Positions 37,514-51,691 of a DNA stretch of 64,000 bases are shown here, one piece after another. The stretch is from Wuchereria bancrofti. Its lineage: Eukaryota > Nematoda > Chromadorea > Rhabditida > Onchocercidae. The notes below the pieces were generated by a model. It was given only the letters and a program-made list of their open reading frames with translations, made no database searches and was not told where the DNA came from. The position numbers were made by a program, and so were the translations under genes. The stretch covers positions 11,714,512 through 11,778,511 of the forward strand of contig SSBO01000012.1 of the NCBI GenBank assembly GCA_005281725.1, read 5' to 3'. Within the stretch, counting starts at the first letter, position 1, and each line of letters opens with the position of its first letter.

Positions 37514-40500
37514 TTAACGTTAAAATGTATGGCTTGTTGGCCGCTGCACTAGTGCTCTAAAGAAAAACAATACGATGAAAACTTAAATTGAACATATCCC
37601 ATGCATATCACCGTTTTATACATTTCTTATGCAAACGGTAGTGACACAAGTCATTACCAACAACATTCCGATTAATATTTATAAAACATGCCGAATGGCC
37701 AGGAAAAAGTGACTGTGAAAAAAAAAGACTCCAAAATCTGCCTTCGTATTTTAGAAAAGAGAACATAGCTCTCACGTGATATATTTAAATGGAATGAAAG
37801 AAACGTGCAAACACACCTGTGGAATAGTTGAAACAGGGTATATTCGTTGATACGTTTGTACATTCTTTGAAGCTACAAGTTGATTGGTAGGATGAGAAGT
37901 TGCCGTTATCAGTGTTTGTGTAGCAGGAACAGAAGTCTCACTAACAGCAGTGACGCTACTACTGCTGTTGAAACTTCGTTGGGAAACTACTGATGCTTTG
38001 TAATGTGTGGCTGGTAACGATATACAGATTGGATTTATAACATTTACACTTGGTTTGGATGTATCCTGAAAATGAAATCTTAATTTCATGTTAACACCGA
38101 CCTTAATAATAAGAGGTTCTATTCTGACAACATGAGATCTGGTCAGGATGACTCGTGGCACATTTTTGAAAACAAGACATATGAACACTGCCAAGTAAAT
38201 AAAACATATACTTTTAGACAGTACCTGAGACTAAACAAACATTTTGCAAGTACGAATAAGAGTTATATTACCAAATTGATTTAAAAAAAAAGTGAAATGT
38301 TATTAAAAAAAATATTGCGAAAAAAAAAAAAAAAAACGTAGAACTTTAATATAGCATCAAATTTTATACCAATTTTGGAGTTTTGCTTGTGGATGCATGT
38401 GATTCGTCGAGATGTTCCGCAGCTGCTAGAAGCCGCCGTTTAAGTGGATGACGATTTTCGTGCAATACAGAAGAACCTATACTATTACTGTTGCAGGTAT
38501 TCGTCTTACGCCCAGCTCTATCAACCACCACAGTATTCACCGGATTTTGTTGCTGCACCAATTGGAAATGTGCAGCGGCTACTGTTGATGATGATGATGC
38601 TGATGACAATGTTGTTTGCGAATGTAATTCTGCCCGTCTTCAAAAAATATAGATGAAGTGCATTAATTCACAATATTACTCTTTATCATAAATATTATTT
38701 GGATAATAAGGTGGTACACTGTAATTCATTTTCACAGAACGTATCCATCCACTATTTACTACAATATGTCTTACTACACGAGTAGCAAAAGGAACTCATT
38801 TTTATTACTTCGACTGCCGATATAAATAAAATCCTTGTTCTTTTCTTTTCTACAAATCTCGAAAGAGACAGAATGACGATTTTCCCTCAGAAAGTTCGAT
38901 AAATCCCTTTGAAACAAACTGTTTGGTTTTTTGAAATGGCTCAAACTTCTGTTAATAAGAAACAATACAATTACACTGAACGTGTACCATATTGTCATCG
39001 GAACAGCGTGCATATAAGAAATTATGAAATTCAATGTTTATAGGAAATAAACGTCATAACAAAAGAGGAAATAATTAATCTCAGTGACATTGTAGAATTT
39101 AAAGGGATATGTTCTTCACAGAAACAAACGATAAATATGACGTGTTAATAAAAGCTATGTGAAATAATATAACTCAAATTAATTTCTATGGTCGAAAAAG
39201 TAAAAGCTTAAGTGAAGAAAATTGGACAGGACATGGGAAGATGCCGGAATAAATTATATTTTGATAGATATGCTGGCAACGTTCTCATAACTGTGACACC
39301 AATAAAGATCGGTCCGTGACAGAGAAGAAAGAACTATTAGAGTGAAATGGAAAGTAACGACAGATGATACTAAGGATAACAGTAAACAACCTCAATGAAT
39401 AAACAATCCATAAAAGTTGTACGAATAAAGTAAAAATAAAAAATAAAACGAACTTGCTGCAACGGATTTCATGTGCGACTAGAGCAGCATCATTTGGGAA
39501 CTTTAATTCGCAATAATTGCATATACATTTCTCCGGTGCTTTCACGATTGGATGGCCGTTGGTTAATGGACCACCGGCAACTCGAACAGAAAGTGGTTTG
39601 TGTGATTCATAGAACGACTGACTATGTGTGAACTGTAAGCGTACGTCACGCAAACCTTAATAATGATGGCACTATATAAGGGTCGATACTTACACTTTAA
39701 CGTAACAGTTAATAAAAATATATTTTCCCATTCCTGCACATACACTTAAGCACATCAGTTTCATATTTAAATGGAAACAAAAATGAATTTGGAATACCTG
39801 GTGAATTACTCTGACTTCTAATACCCGTTTCAAGTTCGACGGACGACTGCGAGCCCACCTGACGATGATATGGACGCCTTTTGATAAGACCCGGATTTTG
39901 TTCCAGAATTGCTTCATTCTCGCTAATCAACCGCGATATGTGTTCTTTCACTGACTCTGCACTTGTCAGCAATCCAACATTTCTATTATCCGCCACGACC
40001 GGCTGTGATATATCTTAAAGACTTTCCAATATGTATTAATTTTGGGGTCAAAACAGAATGTATTTTTCATGTCAAACTAACGCTAATTCAATCATTTGTG
40101 GTCGTCAATTGTACATTGAAAAAATTGATGACGTAGTCCACATATCAAATTTAGCCAAATCTACTTTCGTCCTTCCCATATGTTGTTAAATCTCTGCGTT
40201 TTTTTTTTCAAAGTCTTACTTTAATTAACCTACAGCACTTCGCACTCAAGCCCTCACAGTCAGAGGCATCTACCTTGAAAGAACAAACCTATTTTGTCAT
40301 GTGTTGTTGGATTTCGGACCACTTGTTCTGCCAGTAAATTTTCAATCATTTTTTGCTGCTGTTGAACAGCTACCGATGTCCCAATACCATTGTGAACTAA
40401 AATCGAACGAAGTACATTACTAACCAGTGATAACCAATACCGTGCAGAGCTCATGATAAGCAGTCACTAATCGGGTACGTCAGCCAGATCGATACCCATG

Positions 40501-41763
40501 AGATCAGAAAAGCTATCCAAGAATGAGCTGACTAAATTAATCAATATCAAATGCGTCAGCGGAGCGAAGGAAATGGAAATGTACCTTGAATCTGAGATGG
40601 TTGCTGCGATTGTTGTATGTGACTAGCAGCAGTAAGTTGACTTTGTTGCAGTAAAGCTGTCAAGTGTGGTTGATAGTAGGCAAATGGATTGAGCAGTTGC
40701 GCCAATGCTGCTTGCACCTGACATCACATGACAGCTACTTATTGAAAGAAGAGATTTTGTTGAGTCTAACTAAGAGGAAGAGAAAGGAAGAAAGATCTAC
40801 GTACTTTTCGCTCGAGTAACTAAGAAGTAATCTGTTGCGCAAGCGGTACCAACAAGAAATGCAATCAGAAATAGGTCCACGTCTAGCAAATACATAAGTT
40901 GCTCAGTATAGTAACATGAAACGTACTGCGCTGAAATTAAAAGCAAGCTTACTTGTTGCTGCAGTGGATTCTGTTGTAGTAGCAATTGATTGATTGCAAG
41001 CGCTTGCGCTGCATTTGCCAGTACAAATGCTTGATTCTGTTGCTGCTGCTGTTGTGACTGTGGTGCGGATGCTGTTTGCTGTTGTTGAGACGGAACGGAT
41101 TGTTGTTGCTGTTGTTGTTGTACAGCAACTGCCACGGCATTTGCTGCCGCTGCTGCTGCCGCTGCAGCAGCTTGTGGTAATATTTGCGTCGGTGGAAGTG
41201 ATGGTGCCGTTTGTGACACAGCTACAGCTGTTGGAGTTCCTTGCAACAGCTGCGACTGCGCTGCAACGGCTCCGGCCGAAAGAAACTGTTGGTAAAGCAG
41301 ATGGGCTGCAGGAATCGGAGTTGCCGAAACTTGCGCAGCTGCCAAGGCTGCTGCACTAAGTGACGCTGCACCACGTGGTGACATCGCTTGTGCATCCTAA
41401 AGTTTTAATGAGAAACGATTTCTAATCTAGATTCATTTTACTGTTACGCGTGGTTCACAGCTTTTATGACTTGACTTTTTACAACATAATCAGCTTGTTT
41501 ATTGTTAAGTGTTACTAATCTGCTGTGTCACTACTACATGCAGCTCTTTAAATGCCAAACATAACCTAATGAAACAAAGAGGAACGGAAAATAGTGTTTC
41601 AACTGGAAAGTGTTAAGTAAAACCAGACCTGAGGACGTAATGACGCAGACGGTATGCCACAGGGTGTTGCTACTGATTGTGTTACCGTCGGTAAACCACT
41701 TCCTATTCCTCCAATTCCAGCTCCACCGCCATCACCGCCTCCCACTCCGGATACAAATGCCAT
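37514..41763 (-). pseudogene. sma-9: Second copy of the sma-9 5' half (exons 1-8 and part of 9), probably an alternative haplotype
   Basis: Exons: 41763-41629, 41396-40953, 40717-40585, 40396-40274, 40013-39798, 39655-39454, 38637-38370, 38065-37817 and the start of exon 9 (37556-37514). Seven of the eight full exons have the same length as in 22110-33982. Exon 2 is 39 nt longer because of Gln/Ala-run differences and an in-frame insertion. All splice sites and frames are intact and most changes are conservative, so this copy is not decaying. It stops abruptly at the N inside exon 9, lacking every later exon. It is labelled pseudogene only because it is incomplete here; the best reading is the second allele of the same gene. 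Confidence 0.85.
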
Positions 41764-43945
41764 TTCTGAAAAATATCTAAATAAAGCAATCAGTGTAGCA
41801 ATAAATAATAATGACAGTACTGGTAATAACGACAATGATCATAATAATTACTGGAGACAAACAATAAAAGTAACGACGACAGTAAGAATAATAGCAATGG
41901 TAACAATAATAACTAATATATATGAAAAACGTTAAAAATTTGCTATAAGATTAAAATTATATTTCATCAAAATATAAATTTATAATGATAATCGAAAAAC
42001 ATCGAATATGAACGTCTCGAAATTAAATCGGCTACTGGATGGAAATCTTTTTGCAAATATTCAAAATTTTACCTCACACCTTCCCTTTCTCGTCCGTACA
42101 CAGTTTGCTATAAATTGTGTGAAACCGGCATTTTGGCATATCTAAAAAGAATATGAATGTTTTATTCCTCGAACTTGAAATTCTATATAACTGTTTTCAT
42201 CATTTACCCTCCTTAGTACTACCACTCAGTAGCAGCAAGTATCAACTTTCAGTTCATGAAGGGGCCTAAAAACTGGCTTCTTCAGAGATATAAATTTCGA
42301 GAAACAATTTAGCTGACTTAATTATCTTCAGAATGTGAATTTGTTAATGACTTTATATCCACCTGGCACTGGAGGACAGGCACAAGGACAATGAAATGAA
42401 TTACGGAATACATAAAAATGAACATCAGAAAAAGGCGTAAATGAGTAAGAGGATAAGATTGTCGTATTCCCGCTACGGGAAAGGGGCGGTACATGTAATT
42501 GCTGCATTGCAGTAGTAATTTTTTTTGAAATGGAAAATGAAACAGCGAAACAAATTCAAAATTTGAGACTGACTTTGTTATTATTTCAAAATTATTTTTT
42601 GGTCAATTTAAGAAGAGCTCCAAATGATCTTCATTCTTTACGACCAGCAATATACCATTTGTCTATGAGAAAAAACGGTGATTCTGATTTTTTTAGGGGA
42701 TGGTGACTTCATACAAATCACTTGCAACCAACATTTGATAATTACCGTATAATCCACATATTTACCATTCCTTACCGTTATTTTTTGGAATCCACGAACA
42801 CTTATACAAATATCCTTGGATCATCTCAACCAGAAATTAAATGTCGGCAAAAAGTTGATTAAAACTTACATGAAAATAGTTATTTGATGAAGTTTCTCCT
42901 TCTTCCTTGTTTTCCTAGCAAAATTATTAAGCCTGAAAACAAGCCCTTTTTTCCTGTCCCAAACATCCGATCATGGAAACAATTCATTTTAACGTTATGA
43001 ATAATTATTGGATCAAATGATTTCTATGTGACTATCGTTTGTAATACCTTCAAATTCACCAGTCAGGATGAACGCAAGTTCATTAACGACTATCAACATT
43101 AATCTATTTCAGTAGCAACTAATTCATCGCAACTATCAAATTTCTGTTAGCCGATTTCGACCAATTGCTTGATCTAATGGACGAGATTCTCCACAAAAAA
43201 ACAATCCAACTGGAAGAAATCTCATTGAATTAAATCCCGACTTTACAAAATTACTACTTCATAGTAAAGTTCATAACACACTGCTCTCACTCATATGCAC
43301 ACAAGCCACTGATTGAGAGTTAATCCACAATTTAAAAAGTTAGATTGTAGACACTGGAATGTCGAAGACTTAATTTTAAGCATGTTTTTTTCTTAAGATA
43401 TCTCTGAATTATGATGTGCAAAAGAAATGAGAGTTCGATTTTTAGGGTGGAAATAGATATTTGTGCAGTGAGATGCTTCTACACCTGACAGTTGTACTGC
43501 TGATAATGCTCTGATAGCACTAGCATGTTGCACAGAAGCCCGAAGAAAGAAGAACGCTCACAGTCACCAGTTATTATCAAGGCCATTGGCGCCATCAGCG
43601 CTACTGTCACAGTGGAGCGGGTAGATGTAGAACGAAGGGCAAGTCTGAAGTTACGAAAGGATAGAACTGTTACTGCTAATTATCCTTCTCCTTGCAGTAT
43701 ATTTGAAATTCATGTGAATCAGTGGGAACGAATTTATTTTCAGCTCTGTCTACCACTGTCACTCGAATTTAGTCGGGCAGTAGTAGTCCCGCATTCCCCG
43801 CTTTGCGGTAAGAGATCGATGGATGAGAATAAACATATTAAAGAATCACATGAAATACAGTGGGGAAATTTCTCGATATTATGCGTTTCCCAACTATAAA
43901 TTTGTGAAACGAATATCTATGTCAATAACCCTACTCTCGGATAAC
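41764..43945. repeat. 5' flank of sma-9, second copy
   Basis: Parallels 33983-37065 at high identity but with a single copy of the 895-bp segment. It diverges from the first copy at about 43.94 kb, where the first copy passes into the BEL/Pao fragment. Confidence 0.85.
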
Positions 43946-46900
43946 GCTACTAACGAAATCAGTTACGCAGCATAGAACGGTGATACACAAACAATTACTG
44001 CCTACTTGTTTACTATTGAAGGAATAGAATAACAGCACTAGTATCCCATCCAGACAAGTGGGATGAGACCCGAATAAATCAGGAAGACAAGCAAAATCAA
44101 TTTTAATACCTCTCCACTTATCAATTCAGGCTTACTGAATAAAGAATTACTTGACGCGGAACTTGAAAAGATAACATAGATAACATAAAAAAGGTAAATG
44201 AAATAACTTCAAAGGATGTCTTAGTAAAAGAGAGAAAAAATATTCCCTGACCAAATTCTTTACAAAAACAAACACTGAATCTTTGAATACTATGAGAGAT
44301 AGAACCTTCTTGTCTTTGTTTCTTTTGTCTTTGGACCACAAACAGAGGTAAAAAGAGGATATGGTAAACAAAGCAATATGGTTCGTTGAGAAAGAAACGT
44401 CTCACATCTCGAGGCATCGATTATTTGAACACCGAGAAATGATAACCGTCATCCGAATCCTTTCATTATGTCTCAGTGAGGAGCAGGAGATAGGGGCGGA
44501 GTAAGGTTCATCAGTTTCATTCGGACAAAGTGTCAATGTAGTGTCCACTGTATCTAGTAGCAGATATAGACAGACATGAAAACTTCAGCCAGTAGAGGAT
44601 TTATAAAAATCTTGAAAGAAAGCAAGAGCTGAAAATCGTCAAATGAGTCCTCATTGAGCAAAATCTATGGTTAATGAACCGCAACTAATGAGCCCATCAA
44701 CTTAACACCACTTTATTACGTGGCAGCCTTACAAACATTTCGATGCTTTCTAATAATTCTCCTCACCTCACCATAACTCACTTTATTCGAAGAAAATGTA
44801 AGCGATGATATTTTGGAGACAGCAGTGATACGTGTAACAAACATTTCTATTCTTTTGAAGACTTCTTTCACCTCAATGCCCTTTTACAATCCTGAATATT
44901 ACGTCACACATAGTTACAGTGATGCATAGGTGCGCGCACGTAAATAAATAAACTGAAACACGCAAGCAGAAGCACGCAACTGTGTGCAGTAACTTAGTCA
45001 TACTATTTTTGTGATAAATTCCAATAATTATTTCACCTCTTTAGTCTATCCATGAGAATGAGAAAGTACATTAGCCTGAAGTGGTCAGTGCAGGTTTTCC
45101 CTTTTCCTCTTTGACACATCTGAAGGGGAGTTCTTTCTCAATTGTACCCACAACGAGAGATGAAGTAAGCAATTCTGTCCTGGATGATTTTCATTGATGA
45201 AGAAATATGGGATGAAAAGAAGATACGAAATGGAAAGTGATGTAATTTCTACAAATTACTACCGGGAATGAAGAGTGGAAAATGTAACACAAGTCCCTCA
45301 GTGATACAGCGTCTCCCCCCATCTGTTTAGTGAGCACAATCAAATTTTAATTGCTACTGAGCAATAACAGAATAATAATACATGAGTGTAACATCCCAGG
45401 ATGAGCATCGAGTGATGTACTAGCCGAATGACAATCACGGACACAGGAATGATGAATAAAGCGGATTGGACGTGGTGGACAACGGAAAGACAGAAAAGGA
45501 CCACTGCAAATCAGAGTGCGTCAGTTGATTCTTCTTCAGTACTGCGTTATTTGGTAAAGTTTGATGGGTAAATTTAAATTTAAGGAACAAGAACTCGACC
45601 TAACAGTTAAAATAACTTCATCCGCCTGATATTTAATAAGTATTGAGTAATGTGTGTATGGCTGGTGATATCCGATCTACCACAATGACAGCCGCAGAGA
45701 ATCTAGAAGCCTCTTTCTGAAGACAACTAATGGTAAATATACAAGACTGAACTTGTTTTGCAGTGATAGCGTTCCAAGTAAACACGGTAAGGGGGAATGG
45801 TAAACCAGTCCTGTATGAGACTTACGTTAAAGCGTCCGTTTCAATGACACGTCAGCGTAACAAATAAGATTTTCCACTGTTGAACTGTTCATCCTCTCAT
45901 GCTATCCTCTATGCATCTACAAACACCGTCTGTCAGTTTTTCAGGAGGAAAAAAGCACCGAAGGTGCCAACATGTCAACAGCTTCTTGGTTGTGTGTGTG
46001 CATGTATGTATGATGTACGGGAGTGTACGGTGCCATAAAGGGGAGGGCAATAGGTCTTTGCTTTCCTGCATAAACAAAATAATTTGGGTCGTTCCCTCTT
46101 TCTTTCCCTTTTCTTCCTATAGCTATCAACATTAGCACTCTCCTGTCGATTATGCGGGAACTAACTCCCCGCGGGAAGCACCCGGATGTACCAGAACAAT
46201 CTCAGTACCCAAGTGTTAAGATGGCACTATAATCACCACTAATAATTACAAAACAATGTGACGAGGATAGGGAAAGCATCATTGTACATTTTAGCACAAT
46301 TAACTGAGTCCTTGAAATTAAACATGTAAAACCGACAAAGTTTACCTTTCTTCTAGGCATCGTAATTAACTAAATACAAAAGGAACAAGGATTTGGTAGT
46401 TTACTATGTTAGATTCGACATATGAATTAATAGCCGATGATTTTATGTAGTCTAGGGAAGTTGAGTGAGTCACGTGAAGTACACGTAGAGAGGCATACAG
46501 CGACCCACGACACGCAGCAACGAGATGGAGCGGACTGGAGAGTTCTGTCCCCGTAGTTGTCGCTTACTCAGAAGGAATGTGCAGTGAAAGTGCGCACAGA
46601 GACACTGCGGGAGAGACCACTGGAGCAGGTCAGGGAAGCAGCATGGGAACAGGGAGATGTGATGCTGTCTTCCCTTCTCTGCCATCAATCGTGGGAGTCT
46701 CTTCTCTCTCTCTCCCTTTACTCACTGCAGCCAAATGACGCCACACTTCAAGTAGGATAGAGCGCTACATCAGCAAACATCCCCTAAATAGTACTGCAGC
46801 CAGACGACAGCATTGCTTCCTACACACACATGCGTAAGCAGAGTCAATGTGCGAAAGAGGGTGGGAGCACATGCGCCGAGAGCACACATGTCAGATCATC

Positions 46901-46963
46901 AAAGAAGAAGTGCAAGTGTAAGGGTGGCAGTGAAGAGGTTGGGGACTAGCTTTGTACCTAATA

Positions 46964-46975
46964 TGACGTCACGTG
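46964..46975. promoter_or_regulatory. CRE palindrome overlapping an E-box
   Basis: TGACGTCA at 46964-46971 overlaps CACGTG at 46970-46975 in the CpG-richer region. The first is the CREB/ATF consensus, the second a bHLH E-box. Function not shown. Confidence 0.4.
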
Positions 46976-49590
46976 CATCGTTGTTCCCACGGAGAGAAGG
47001 CGAACACTCTCTTTCTCATCCCTCTCGCTCCTTCACTCCTCGCTGTTCGCAAGCAATTGGCGAGAGGGAGACAGAGAGGGCAGGCAGAGAGTGCAGAGTC
47101 CCGAGACACGTCATTCATACGTCCGTCCTCTGTGCTCTCCGTCCGTCTGAAGATTGGAATAAAACGTTGCTAAGACCGACGCTAGGTATACTGTAAACGG
47201 CCGGACGGTATATTACTAATCATCGACCATTATCGACTTCTATTCTGTGACAGGAACTGTCACAATTGGATTGGTTTTAGAAAATGTGAGATAAGATGAA
47301 GGGAAGCAGAAGAATCTTGAGAGAGAGAGCACAGAGTGAGTAATGTCTGACAATTTCCCGGGAAACCCGAAACAATGTAACAACCACGACGCGTTTCCGT
47401 TCTTGTTGAAGTTGGAAACTTTCCTAGAATCTTCCAAAAAAACTACTCAAAGAGTGGAAGTGTGAGTGAATCTGGACTAAGTGGAAGACCACTCGAGAAT
47501 GTCACAGCAGTGTGACACGCCTCCCCTTTCCTGTCATTAACCGAAGTCAGCCGTTCTCCCCGCCCGTGACATCATATGAGATGCTCTGACACGTTTAATA
47601 ATGAAATCCGCCTAGTTGCTCATTCCGCAGGGAATCGATCGATTGTCAATGGAAGTTGCATAGTAAAAAGTTAGTGGTAGCAGCGCTGCCCTTTACGGAT
47701 CTGTGCGGCTGTTGCTTAGCCTCCTGAAATCATTCCGTAAACTAAAACAACAACCGCTGAGCAGTTGCCATGGTAAGCTAGATGGGGACACGAAGTAGGA
47801 TTATATCTAATATAATTCTCTCCAACAATCTTTCCTTTTCCGGAAGGACAACAATGCTTTCTCATACTGACTGTATCTCGACTTCCTCTTACTGATGTCC
47901 ACCTAGCTCAATCTCTCATTTAATTTTAATAAGATCTCCATCTATTGCAATTATTTATAAGTAATACTGAAGAGTAATAGTTGTATGTTACGCTCGGACA
48001 GTAGTGAACTTCACAGTAACATATTTGTAAGAAAGAAAAAGAAAAATACTTGTAAGAAAAGAGACTTAAAATTTAATCAAAGAATGGTCAAACCCACGTT
48101 TTTCAAACTACCGCAGTTTCAATTGTCCGGAGTAGTTTCCGCAGTGAACAAACCAAAGGACATCAACTAACTTCACTCCTCTACTCTCTCTCAATAACCG
48201 TTCCGGAATAACCTCAGTATTACTTGCCAATGGTGAAAGCGAAGACAACAGAAACATAACCTTATCAACAAATATCATTAAACGAAGGTATCAGCGTAGA
48301 TTGAGCCAAAGAAAAAGATGATGAAGAGCCACGATTTCATAGGCTAACCAACACTAACATACTGATAAGTGATAAAGGAGGAAATGAAATGAGCGAAGTG
48401 ACTCATCAGATAGTCCAATAAGTCCAAATAAGTCATCGATACATCCATCCACAGCGTCACAAAACAGAACAAAGCTACACGAACAGATTAAACCACTAAT
48501 CCTTCAATGATTCTATTTCGGTGAAAACCGACAGAAGGGAGAATGGTGAGAGCAACAGTGAGTGGACAAAACTGGAGAGGAACAACAAAATTGCAGTAAA
48601 CATACAAACATTTACTGAAAATCCTCCCGCACGGCAGACAAGGTTGAAGTAAACAGCGACAAACAGAAGAATGTAATCAAATCAATGACCTCTTTGACAA
48701 AACTACCGGGTTGACTGACACCACCTGCTGTAGAATTGCAGGAGGCAAAAGCAGAATATTGACAGGATAGCGTTGTTTACAATAATGCAACTATGTCCAT
48801 CTGAGAATCTCTGAGAGACCGTGACACTTACAGGACTGGCGTAGGATTTTAGGATCTCTCTTCCCTTCGTCCATAGAATTAAACATGTGACAGGCCTTGG
48901 GAGAAGACTGACCTCTGCCACTTTTTGTGCACCAACTTCTCAACCTTCCGATGACTTGTTGACCTTCACTGGATGACCTCAGTAAACACTGGTTCGTTTC
49001 TAGCTATGTTCATCTATCTCTTCCCCCTCCCTTCTCTCGCAGTATTACCAAATACTACAATGACACTCGCACAGTTGAAAAGAGAGGAAGTTTTTGAAGA
49101 AAGTGGCGAAAGATAAAAAAGCGACGAGAGAGAAGGAGGCAACAAGCAATGGCAGTAAAATTGGAAGTTGAACAACAATGACTACTCCTTCCTTCCTACA
49201 TCGTAGAAATGTGATGTGCAGGTGAGGGGAGTATCTCCCAGGTACGCCAGGTGTGACAAGCAAGACTTTCTACAGCGGTGCAGTGATACAATGACAAATA
49301 ATTCACTCAACTCACTTGCGGGTGCGTTGTTTATTCCAACTTAATACATCTTCCTTTTCGCTCCGTGAACCGTCCACCTATAAAGGTAGGAATGAAAAAG
49401 CTTGGACTGCCAGCCCTGTCCCTACAATTCCATTTATCGCAACAGCAACTTTAAATTAAAAGACACTCAAATTAGTTTAACATATTTGATGAAAACTATG
49501 CCATAGACATGTCAACAACAAAGCATCACGTTGTGCCATGTCGCACACACATATGGGATAGACAAGACGACGACACAGGCATACACATCC

Positions 49591-49607
49591 ATATATATAT
49601 ATATATA
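49591..49607. repeat. AT microsatellite
   Basis: Short run of AT units. Confidence 0.8.
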
Positions 49608-50346
49608 AATCCATCTCTTAGATATACATATTTGGGCAGAGAAGGAAAGTGCGTAATATAGTGTGGTCCTTTCTGAATAATACGTTGAACAGAACGGTAT
49701 CAAGAAATCGGCGACAACTACGACAATAGTGAGGGCTTGGCAGAAAGACCGGACGATGGTTCAGTTCGATTGCTGCGTGCTCTCAGAATGGAGTTGTGTG
49801 TGTGTGTCTGTGTGTACATGTGTGAATAATTCTAGAAGGCTTGTAAGTTGTGCGTTTGGGAAAGATTTGCAAATGTTTTACGGGAGAGTGCGTGGATGGG
49901 TGACAAAGGAGTCAGCGACATTCCGACTATGTTTCCTACCGGTACAACCATCAGCGCGAGAGGTGCATGTCTGTGAAGTGGAGAGAATTCATTATGGAAT
50001 ACCTGTAAGGGGAATAAGTATGCCTACTGCTAAGTGTGGTGTGGGGATTGTGAGGCTGCAAGCCAAGGAGAGCCTAGACCTGGAGGATGACGGGGACACC
50101 ATGCCTCGAGTAGGGCAGGGCAGCACGGCACGCACCTCTGAAGGGCGGGGGAGAGACGAACTTCCTAGACAAGCAAGCAAGCAGTGTGGAATGGTCGAGG
50201 ATAGGGTACCCTGCCCACCTCTTCGAAAGGATGCGAAATTCACTCCAAAGCGAGAATATCCAGCGGGCGTCTTACCGACTCTCCCTAACTCTTCTCTTTC
50301 TCATCCACTCTATTCCCATCCTATAGATGAAATTTTAAGTGTGCTA

Positions 50347-50354
50347 TGACGTCA
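50347..50354. promoter_or_regulatory. CRE palindrome
   Basis: A second perfect TGACGTCA, 3.4 kb from the first and within the same GC-richer stretch. Chance occurrence is possible. Confidence 0.3.
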
Positions 50355-51666
50355 TCAGCGCATATGTAAAATTTGATGTTGCATTGCAGAGATGGCAAAT
50401 GATGGTGCTGGAGAGGGGAACGGGGCTACCCCTTCCAGCTCTCCCCGAGCCAGGAAGAATCCCGTCGATAGGAGGACGACACCTGCTACAGCAGATGAGA
50501 CAGCACACCACCGTCACTCATCATCCAAGCAGCGGGCACATTCCTCCGCCACAGACACACATCCCTCCGGTCCTCCCCACCTGTAAATCCGTCAGGGAAC
50601 TTGCGATTGTACCTTTCCCTACCCGCAACTTGTTAGGAACATGAATTATTTGCCCTACCCCTCCACGGTCAAAATCGTTATAACCGAATGGCCATTCAAC
50701 AACACATCTGTATCAACTGTCATCTATCATCTCACACACACAATGCAACCATCTCGGGATATTTCTACCCCAAATCATGTATTCTGCCCTACCCTTCCTT
50801 CCCATTGCACTATTTGGGTTATCATTTTAGATGGGTAAGAGAGAGAAAGAAATGTGTACTTTGTTCGTGCCATATCACAAACTGTAGTAATGCTCAAATT
50901 TCTATATAACTCTTAGAATCTTCTTCCATGGAAGACTGATCAGTACCGCATCATACCGCACAAGCAGCACCGTCGTCACCTTGCGCAGTCACGAATTTCG
51001 ACTATGCCGTCATTTCATTGGAGCGGAAATGTCCGCGAGTAAACTAAGCTCACTGTGCGCGTCATTTCGCAAACCTTCCCTTCCTTTCCTCGTAGCCTTG
51101 TGTGTGAAGTGACGATGATTCATAGTGGGAGAGTTGTGGGAGTGTTAGTGTAATGACATCTCGTATGTGGCAAGCCGTGTTCATTTGTTACTGTCACGTG
51201 CGCTACGCAACGATGCCAAGTCATTGCGATTATCAGAACGAAGAGAAAGAACACTGAGCCTTCTTTCTTCCCGCGGGTGATACCAGCTGGCGTCTTCGGG
51301 CTAAGAGTTGGCGGTGATGTCCGATACAGTGCAGCACGATGGAGTTGCTAACTGTGCACCTACTTAACTACTACCCGCAGCTGCACGCACTTGCAAGTAA
51401 ACATATTCATAATGCGAATGGCTCTGCCCGAAATGTACCATAAATCAGTGGGCCGACCGAGCGTGGTATGCGGTGACAGACAGAACACACAAACGTCCAT
51501 CGAAATGTCGAAAGCGACACCATCGTCCTTCTTGTGTTCCCGCAAAAACTTTCCCTTCCTCTGTTTGAGATCATAGAACGTTGTGATCGTATGATTGCTA
51601 ACAAAGACGTCAGGCTCCATCTAAATTTATTTATAAATATCTACTTTGCCACTCATTCCCCATCCC

Positions 51667-51691
51667 CTCTCTCTCTCTCTCTCTCTCTCTC
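51667..51691. repeat. CT microsatellite
   Basis: Uninterrupted CT run on the plus strand of about 12 units, followed by a GGA/AGG-rich stretch at 51710-51765. Confidence 0.85.

Noticed and set aside
40994..41359. 121-codon frame (+) across sma-9 exon 2
   Set aside because: Antisense shadow of the Gln/Ala-rich exon; the minus-strand frame is the real one.
46813..47196. 127-codon open frame (+)
   Set aside because: Composition-driven (CpG and CT/GA rich); Arg/Ser-rich product without recognisable features.
49729..50349. 206-codon open frame (+)
   Set aside because: Lies in a GC-rich, low-complexity stretch (GTGT runs), has no domain, no codon or splice pattern, and a competing open frame on the other strand.
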